From positions 154,284,178 to 154,348,177 of the forward strand of contig NC_134085.1 in assembly GCF_000715075.1 (NCBI RefSeq): 64,000 nt of DNA, written 5' to 3'. The notes under the pieces are model-generated. The model was not told where the DNA came from. It did not search any database and saw only the letters and a list, made by a program, of their open reading frames with translations. Origin of the DNA: Nicotiana tabacum. Its lineage: Eukaryota > Streptophyta > Magnoliopsida > Solanales > Solanaceae. A program made the translations under genes and the position numbers. Positions 56,576 through 64,000 of this stretch are shown here, piece by piece. How positions within the stretch are numbered: position 1 is the first letter of the stretch; each line of letters begins with the position of its first letter.

Positions 56576-59500
56576 TGTCACACCTCCTTTTTCCTGCGCC
56601 CGCGGGGCGCGTGGGGAGTTTTCTCCAATTAAAGGACAATCGAAACGGGATTTGTTTATTTGTTTCAGAGTCGCCACCTGGGAATTTTAAGGCGTCCCAA
56701 GTCACCGGTTTTAATCCCTGAATTGAGGAGAATATGACTCTGTTTGTTATTCTGCGAATCAGAAATCCTGAGTAAGGAATTCTGTTAATTTGGGAGAAGG
56801 TGTTAGGCATTCCCGAATTCCGTGGTTTTAGCACGGTCGCTTTACCATTTTTATATTTGGCTTAATTATCTTGATTTGTTAAATACATTTTTTATTTGTT
56901 GCCCAATTTTATTACCGCTTTTGTTTAGATTGTTTATAATTATGTAAACGAGTCACGCGTACGTATATTCGTATTAGATTCCCTTTGTAAAAAATCGTGC
57001 CACGCATACGTGTACACAGAAAGGTTAATAATATTATTTCTTGTTTATTTTTATTATAAAAAAAATAAACTTATGTTCCAAATTGTGCTTAAAATTAAGA
57101 ACGTTCGTCGCTCTTGTATGATTAAATAGTGGACTGCATATCTCGGGTTATGTGAAACTAATACTGATATTCTCTGAAGAACCCCCTTTTTATTAAATGT
57201 TCGCTCGAAGTTGCGCGAACGCATAATCCGATTTTGCTTTTAGAAATATAATCAGATTACGCGAACGCATCCCTAATCATGTAAAATATTTTTAATAGTA
57301 GTATAGATTTTCCATAAATTGTTTATTATGTCCATGCATTTTTATGTGAAAGTCATGAGAAATCAATATTTTTCTAGTCTCTAAATTCCTCGTTGATCGC
57401 AAATTATATTTTTTCCGCGTATAAATTATATTCCTCCGAGCCATTCTAATTTAAAGAATAAAATAAACAACGTATGATTAATACTACCCTTTTTCTCGTA
57501 AATACAGTATATGTATGCTCAAATGCGAATGTATATGAAACTAAAAAAATCTGACTCATGACAGGGAATGCTATTTTTTGAAGAATTTTCTTTATTCTAT
57601 TTGTAACGAATGCTGTTTTTTTTGCACTCTTAAGATTGTTACACATTATAAATCTAATCTACTTCTACATCGTTTGTTCTTAATCTAATAGGCGAAATTA
57701 TTTTGATTAATTCTGCTTATAATCTAATAGGCGAAATTATTTTGATTAATTCTGCTTATGATTGAGTTTGGGATATATATATATATAATCAAACCAATTT
57801 GATTCTCAATCTATGTGAACTATTGCTAAACACTAACTTTCGCATTGTATAAATTCCTAGGCCATTTGTTATTAAGAAAGAGAACAAATCTACCTGTTGA
57901 CTTAATGATATTACATATAACATTATTCACCATATTTCAACATTATGAACATAACGGCGGATTGTACTAATGCATCTTTCAACTATTGATTATAAACATA
58001 ACCGTTATTATGCCATATATGAACAGAATAAAACTAACATCATTTGATCTACAACTAAATCGGACGGTTGACAAAATAGGCTAGCGATATAGTTTTTGCC
58101 ATTTCCATACTATTCTTTACTTAACTAACAATGCCACAAGACTTAATTAATAGCCAATTTTATACCATATTTCCTATTTCTTGATAATTCAATCACAACT
58201 ATACATAATGAAATTCTGAAATATATAACATTATTACAACACTTATGCGAACTTCCAATGGGAATGATTAACTATAGTCGTTATGTCAAGCATACTACCA
58301 TGTTAAATAACTAAAACAAAGCTGAAATTTAAACTAATGAACTTGGACGAATGGAAAACAGAATTATAATTCCCGAACTTCATTTATTTGTCATGTTGAA
58401 GCTTTTCATGACAGGAGTTTACAGATATGTACCTGGAAATGAAGGTAGAAGGAGTAAATTTCAGTAGTGACAGCAGCAACAAAATCAGCAGAATATACCA
58501 GTGTTCAACAGATTTGATCAACAAAGCAAGACCCGAGGAACCCAGATGCACAGTAACAAGACTTCTTTTAAAAGTTTCAGATTTTTTAAACTGAACAAAT
58601 AGGATCAAATAAATCCGGACAGATTGCAGGAAAAACAATATTTCTGATTTTTAGACTTTAGAAACGGAAAACTGAAAAGCTCTTAATTTCAGAAAATCAG
58701 CCTCAATACTAGTGTCTGATGTAGAATTCTTTTTACTGTTTCTGATTTTTTCTTTCTTTCCTTCTGTTCTCTATCTGATTCTGTGTGTGTTTCTTTTTCT
58801 GTTTTTTCTCAGTTTTTTCAGATTTCTATTTCTGATTTTTCTCAATGCCTCTCTCTGTGTATCTCTTAATGTCTATATCTGTGTGTATTAAAATCTGCCT
58901 TCAATCAGTCCCAATCCCTTCTATCTTATACAGGTCTGCCCCTTTTCTTTTTAGTGCTGCCTGGACCCCTTTCTTCTTTTAAAAACCAGAAAATCATATC
59001 CAAAATCTGCTTTTTACTACTTTAAATCCCATTACAAATCTTTTTCCTGATTTTCAGTACTCTCATTACCCTTTGTTTCCCATTATTACATTAAATAAGA
59101 GCCATTAACACTCCACTATCAGCACACTACTACCCTCACTGTTTCATTCCCAATAGTACCCCTGAAAGCCTACTGTTATTACTGCCCTCAAAGAAATCAG
59201 AATCTGATACAAAACAGATTTTAAAATCTGTTCAAACTCGATTATCTTTCTGAATTAAACAGCTATAACCAATCCTATCAACCTCCTAACACAGTTGTAT
59301 CTAACCAACCCTTGTAAACTTGAATTCAAACCCAACATCACAATAACATTACACTAAATTCAGCATAACAATTTAAATTGAATTTTAACATTGAACTAAG
59401 ATCCAAACAAATACAGGAGCATTGTCAATATACTGACAATGCCCTGAAACTTAATGCTCAGAAATCAACACACACACAGCATCCTTTTGATGAACTTATT

Positions 59501-60948
59501 GAACTATAAACAAGGATGATTTAATTGACGAGTATTAGTCAACTGACTATCTATAACAATTGTCAACAAACAATAGGTAAACAGATTGTTTCAATCAGTA
59601 TTAATGGAAATAAGAATTTACAAAGCAACTAAGCGACGAACTTAATCGAGTCGATTATACACATTATAAACAATCATAACAAACAGAAACAATGATCTAA
59701 TTCTGATCAACTAATCGGGTATGAGGCAGAATCACAGAATTAATCTAAACAAATATGAAAAAATTACACAGACAAATAGGCAACAATATATGTAGTAAAC
59801 AAAAATAAAAATAGGAAAAATACCTCGGAATCTTTAAATTATACGGACCCAAGCTTGACTTTGAATTCGGACCTTTTTGAGATCAAACAGACCTTAGTCG
59901 AAGTATTTTCAACTGAAAATACTTTGACTAAGGTCGATTAGACCCCAATCTCCTATTTAATTTGGGCAGAATCCAAAAATTTGGTGTTTCTAGGGTTCTT
60001 AAAGGTTCGATTTGGGTCTCAACCATTTCTGGTCAGATTCGAGGGGAACCAAAGATGACACAAGGGTGAGGGAGGCCTAGGGGTCATTTGGTGTCAGTTT
60101 GGAACGAAACTGGGTGAGTTCATTTTTGGCTCGAACCTTCAAAAGAAGATTCGAAGAACTCTGAGGTGATTCGAGCCAAACAAACACCAGATCCATAATG
60201 AGGCAGGTTAGGAGGTGCTATGGTGTTAATTAGGAAGTCACTATATGGTCTGATTCGAGGGAAACTAACCCCGAATCCGTAAAGAGGGGGTTGTGGGGAG
60301 TCGAGGGTGTTAAGGTGGGGTTGTTTGGACTATCGGAACCACCGTGAGGCGATTTCCGGTAGGCGGTGTACGATGGTAAATTGCGGAGTTCATCAGACCT
60401 CTTGAAAGACGCCGTCGTTTGGTTCGATTAAATTGGACCGGACAGGGGGGTTTGGATTGGGCTGAGGGGTTTGATTTGTTTGGGCCTGATTTTGTTTATG
60501 ATTTTGGCCCAAATCCGTTTTGCCCATTAATTAACTCTTCTCAATTTCCAATTTTATTCCTTAATTATTAAAATCCTAATTAAAATTATAAAAACAAAAT
60601 TACTCTTTCAAAATATTAATTACTTTTTAACAAATGTTAACACATAGACAAAACATTAATTACACAATGACATAATTAATGACCAAAATAAGGTAAATGC
60701 ATATTTTTTTTGTGATTTTCTTTTAATTAACTCTTAAATGCATAATTAAATCCTAATTATGCATGCAACATGTGTTTTTATTTTATTTTTCATTTTAACA
60801 AACAAAGTAGACATTTACGGACATAACAAAAATATTTAATAAACGCCACACAAATTCTAAAAATTGCACACTAAGCAAAAATTGTTTTATTATTATTTTT
60901 TGAATTATTTTGGAGTAATTTTCGTGAGGCAAAAATCACGTGCTCACA
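56576..60948 (-). repeat. Tat/Ogre 5' LTR (4373 bp)
   Basis: It starts TGTGAGCACGTG at 60948 and ends GGTGTGACA at 56576. Relative to the 3' LTR it has a 39 bp tandem duplication (57682-57720 and 57721-57759). It lacks about 50 bases near 60237 and 275 bases near 60409. Long stretches are otherwise identical. A PBS-like 11-mer lies at 56666-56676. Confidence 0.93.
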
Positions 60949-60953
60949 GTGTC

Positions 60954-61591
60954 TATATTCTTGATTCCCCATGAGAATTATTATTATCTTCTATTCATGG
61001 GTATTAGAATAGTACGCAATTGGTAAAGTTTATTTGGAATGAATATTGAGATTATTACGTATTTTTCATGCACTTCACTCATTATACATGTGAATTGACC
61101 CTTGACCAGATGACGTTATATACATGTATATATGTAAATATATGTATATGGGATATGGGAAAAGGTTACGGTTTTATATATGCACCACCACCTGATCAGC
61201 TTGTATATATTGTTGATGTTGCTCACAGTGGCCGAGATGATATAATGGGATGCCCTCAATGGCTTGATGATATTATGTGCACTCCTACCTATGCATGACA
61301 CGACATTTATACGCATGTGCATGACATTATAAACGTTTCAGAATTTACAAAGTTATTCAAATTTAAAGATGCGTTTCTTTATTCCATGTTTCATTTATGT
61401 CTTTTACGTACTAATTTTCATGCCTTACATACTCTGTACATTTTTCGTACTGATGCCCTATTTCACGGGCCTGCGTTTCATGCCCGCAGGTGCAAGTAGG
61501 TAAGCTGACGATCCCCCTTCTTAGGACCCTGATCAGCGAGAATTGGCGTGCTCCACTTGATCTAGAGCTGCTTTGATTTTGGTACGATACT

Positions 61592-61681
<90 letters not shown>

Positions 61682-61992
61682 ACATGGCTCAGTCCCGTCT
61701 TTGTACAGCTATGTTTCTATTAGAGGTCTATAGATAGTATGTCTAGTTGGGTTGTATGTGGCCTTGTCAGCTTTTATTTTTGGATGTATAGTTGTCTATA
61801 GCAGCCTTGACAGCTCGCCCACTGTATTTTGCATGTATACGTATATACGTCTTGAAGGCATGTTTCCTTCTTTTATGTTATTTTCATAATTCAGCAGATG
61901 TTACTCAAATTCATATCTTAGACACATGCTTAGGGGTGTTTGACAGGTAGGACTCAGGCACCCGTCGCGGCCCATCAGTTTGGGTCGTGACA
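60954..61992 (+). repeat. Gypsy-C second LTR, right piece
   Basis: It continues the LTR interrupted at 37085 and ends TTGGGTCGTGACA at 61992. It contains a compound microsatellite at about 61597-61679 (TA run, then GT run) where the first LTR has only short TATATA text. Confidence 0.9.
61597..61679. repeat. Compound (TA)n(GT)n microsatellite
   Basis: About 50 bases of TA/AT dinucleotides followed by about 33 bases of GT dinucleotides inside the second Gypsy-C LTR. It is not present at this length in the first LTR (32568-32598). Confidence 0.95.
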
Positions 61993-61997
61993 AAAGT

Positions 61998-62009
61998 GGT
62001 ATTAGAGTA
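61998..62009 (+). other. Gypsy-C second PBS, mutated
   Basis: The sequence TGGTATTAGAG stands where TGGTATCAGAG is expected. It has the same C to T change as the first copy at 32921 but lacks that copy's extra G to A change. Confidence 0.75.
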
Positions 62010-62185
62010 GTTTTGTCCTAGGGTTGTCTACAGACCATGTCTAGTAGAGTCTTGTTTATGGGTGTGTCGTGCACCACACTTATAAACAGGAGGCTACAAG
62101 ACATATCAGATGTTATCCTCTCTTATTATCTTAGATCGTACGATACAAGAATTCATGTTCCTAACGATATGTTATATTTTCAGTA

Positions 62186-63550
62186 ATACCTCCAAAGAGT
62201 ATGGCCGCCCAGAAGCGAAAGTCTGTGGCCGGTGAGACTACTAGTCGAACGTCACGAGTTATCAGGGCTCGGGGAGAGTCTCATGGTGAGGTTCCATCTC
62301 AAACTTTACATACCCCGCCCTTTCTAGAAGAGCTCCGAGGGGCACCAGCTCCAATGCTTGCCCCAGTACGTTCAGCACCTCAGCCGGATGCACCGGGTCA
62401 GGAGATGAGAGATGTTATTCAGTTATTGACCCGATTAGTATCTGCATAGGCTCGGCGTCAAGAACTGGTATTGGTCCCACAGATAGGTCCATAAGTGCGA
62501 GGGTTCGTGACTTTATTAATTTAGACCCTCCAATATTCACTGGAGCAGATCCAAACGAGGACCCTCAGGTATTTATTGATAGAGTGCAGAGGACGTTACG
62601 AGTAATGAAGGCCACTACGACTGAGTCAGTTAAGCTAGCTTCCTATAGATTCCGAGATGTTGCCGTTAATTGGTATGAGTCTTGGGAGTTGTCCAAAGGT
62701 GAGGATGCCTCTCCAGCAATATGTCAGGAGTTTACAGAAGTTTTTCTTCGTCATTAATTGCCACCGGAGCTTAGACGAGCCATATTTGATAGGTTCTTGA
62801 CCCTTCGATAGGGTAACAAGAGTGTTCGGGAGTACAGTCTTCAGTTTGATTTGTTAGCCAGGTATGCTCCCACTATATTATCTAAGATGGAGGATCGGGT
62901 TCACTAATTTGTGGTAGAATTAGAGCCTCACTTGCTTAACAATTGTATGTCGGTCTTACTTCAGCCAAACATGGATATTTCTCATATTCAGGTATACGCT
63001 CAGGATGTAGAGGAGCGTAAACAGAAATAAAGGGCCGATCGTGAAATGATAGAGCCCAGAATAAGAAAACGAGGTCTTCGGGTCCTTCTAGTGAGTTTTG
63101 AGGTGGTCAAAAGTAGCAGTACCCGAGGTATCCATCCCAACCCTCGGCTAGCATGCCCCCCAGTTCTGTGGTAAGAGATTCGATCGTTCCACAAATTCAG
63201 GGTCTGGTTAGAATTTTAGGGCCTTAGGTTCTCAATATAGGGCTGAGTCAAATCAGATGAGGCCACCCTTGCCATGATGTACTCAATGTGGTAAGCAGCA
63301 TACCGGGCAATGCCATATGGGGTTAGGTGTTTGTTATACTTGTGGTTATCCGAGCCACGTTACTAGGGATTGTCTGATGAGAGGTGATGTAAGCATAGCT
63401 CAGCCGTCGGGATCTACAGCTGGTTCATCATCATCAGTACACCCCCCTGGGCAAGGTTCCCAAGCACCAATGAGTCGTGGTAGAGGCATAGGCGGAGCAT
63501 CTAGCATGAGCAGCCTCAGAACCGCATTTATGTATTGGCAGGACGACAGG
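62186..63550 (+). pseudogene. gag: Gypsy-C second gag, degraded, start codon lost
   Basis: The start position again reads ATA (62186-62188). An in-frame ATG follows at 62201. The frame matches the first gag closely: PVRSAPQPDAPGQEMRDVIQLLTRLVSA ends in TAG near 62449, and VFIDRVQRTLRVMKATTTESV and ASYRFRDVAVNWYESWELSKGEDA follow. Stops at 62755-62757 and 62809-62811 sit at the same codons as in copy 1. The zinc knuckle VCYTCGYPSHVTRDC keeps all Cys and the His. A frameshift follows near 63510. Confidence 0.82.
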
Positions 63551-64000
63551 ACCAGGAGTCATCGCCTGATCTTGTTATAGGTATATTATCTGTCTCCTCA
63601 TATGATGTATATGCACTGATTGACCCAGGTTCCATCTTATCATACGTAACTCCGCTAGTTGCTGGTAAGTTTGGAATAAAACCTGAATTGGTTAAACCGT
63701 TTGAGGTATCTACACCTGTTGGGGACTCGGTGATAGCTAAGCAAGTATATAGGGGTTGTATAATTGTAGTTCATGGTCGAATTACCGTAGCATACTTAAT
63801 CGAGTTAGATATGGTAGAATTTGATGTTATAATGTGTATGGATTGGTTGGCTTCTTGTCATGCTAACGTTGATTGTAGATCAAAGATAGTCCGATTTCAA
63901 TTTTTGGGGGAGCCTGTTTTGGAGTGGAAAGGTAACACGGCATCGCCGAGAGGTAGCTTTTTTTCCTATCTCAAGGCAAGGAAAATGATCAGAGAGGGTT
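63551..64000 (+). pseudogene. Gypsy-C second protease, running off the window
   Basis: DVYALIDPGSILSYVTPLVAGKFGIKPELVKPFEVSTPVGDSVIAKQVY (63605-63750) is the active-site loop region. VEFDVIMCMDWLASCHANVDC (63812-63875) follows, with Cys for Gly in the usual GMDW. Unlike the first copy, the stretch around 63710 keeps the frame (STPVGD), so the frameshift near 34630 in copy 1 arose after the copies separated. Confidence 0.82.

Larger units (their letters stand above)
37086..60948 (-). mobile_element. Tat/Ogre-type Ty3/gypsy retrotransposon, 23.9 kb, TSD GTGTC
   Basis: Flanks are GTGTC at 37081-37085 and GTGTC at 60949-60953, a perfect 5 bp duplication. Minus-strand order: 5' LTR (60948-56576), PBS, leader, gag, protease, RT, gypsy-type RNase H, second archaeal-type RNase H, integrase, a 7 kb tail, PPT and 3' LTR (41738-37086). 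Great length, LTRs over 4 kb, two RNase H domains and tandem repeats in the 3' UTR are hallmarks of the Tat/Ogre group. LTRs differ by eye at about 2 percent of positions. A 4.1 kb solo LTR is nested in the tail. Confidence 0.92.
31024..64000 (+). mobile_element. Gypsy-C: Tekay/Del-like elements as LTR - internal - partial LTR - internal
   Basis: A complete LTR (31024-32916), an internal region cut within integrase (32917-36808), a second LTR lacking its first 620 or so bases (36809-37085 plus 60954-61992) and a second internal region (61993 to the window end) lie head to tail. The Tat/Ogre element interrupts the second LTR. The start splits Gypsy-A gag after the bases CTGCG, and the matching target duplication would be outside the window. 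Same family as Gypsy-B. Confidence 0.85.

Noticed and set aside
1..64000. Host protein-coding or tRNA genes
   Set aside because: I looked on both strands between element borders. Borders abut one another and no exon-like or cloverleaf sequence remains unassigned, except the short unknown stretches listed in Gypsy-B.

Overview
The window is repeat-dense plant nuclear DNA, most likely from a eudicot of the nightshade type. The element families resemble those I know from Nicotiana and other Solanaceae, but that assignment rests on memory and not on a search. I see no host protein gene, no tRNA or rRNA gene and no CRISPR array. Practically every base belongs to a retrotransposon, and nearly every coding region is broken by stops and frameshifts.

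Layout. (1) 1-4136: 3' part of a LINE (L1-type) with reverse transcriptase, zinc-binding region and RNase H, ending in an A11 tail. (2) 4137-6685 and 28393-31023: two pieces of one minus-strand Ty3/gypsy element, here 'Gypsy-A'. (3) 6686-28392: a plus-strand Athila-type Ty3/gypsy element that splits Gypsy-A. It has a 1.5 kb 5' LTR, a tRNA-Asp-type PBS, gag, protease, RT, RNase H, integrase, an additional ORF in the env-like position, a long 3' UTR, a PPT and a truncated 3' LTR. (4) 12137-21282: an inverted solo LTR of a related Athila family inside the Athila RT/RNase H region. (5) 13066-20945: a minus-strand Tekay/Del-like element ('Gypsy-B') inside that solo LTR. (6) 31024 to the window end: plus-strand 'Gypsy-C', same family as B, arranged LTR - internal - partial LTR - internal. 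(7) 37086-60948: a 23.9 kb minus-strand Tat/Ogre-type element with a perfect 5 bp target duplication (GTGTC), inserted in the second Gypsy-C LTR. (8) 43255-47367: a plus-strand Tat-type solo LTR with a perfect target duplication (GTTGA), inside the Tat/Ogre element. Relative age follows from the nesting: Gypsy-A is oldest; Athila and Gypsy-C came later; Gypsy-B, the Tat/Ogre element and the Tat solo LTR are youngest in their branches.

How the parts work. Each LTR element carried gag (particle), protease, RT/RNase H (copying, primed by a host tRNA at the PBS and finishing from the PPT) and integrase. In this window they look inactive as protein producers. The most complete protein is the Tat/Ogre archaeal-type RNase H plus integrase ORF (534 codons), which has intact integrase D,D,E residues but has lost one zinc-finger cysteine.

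Most interesting signals. First, a hairpin-within-a-stem motif occurs three times on the sense strand of the Tat/Ogre element, once before gag and twice after integrase, and its stems differ by compensatory changes. Second, an internal Athila segment ahead of the extra ORF copies the layout of the LTR promoter (palindromic GCGGACCGCA sites plus a TATA box). Third, an 11-base echo of the Tat/Ogre PBS lies inside the LTR end and is conserved in the solo LTR. Fourth, the two Gypsy-C units share the same nonsense mutations. Fifth, an 18-copy 45 bp minisatellite lies in the Tat/Ogre 3' UTR. Sixth, Gypsy-B has an unfamiliar leader ORF in place of gag and protease.
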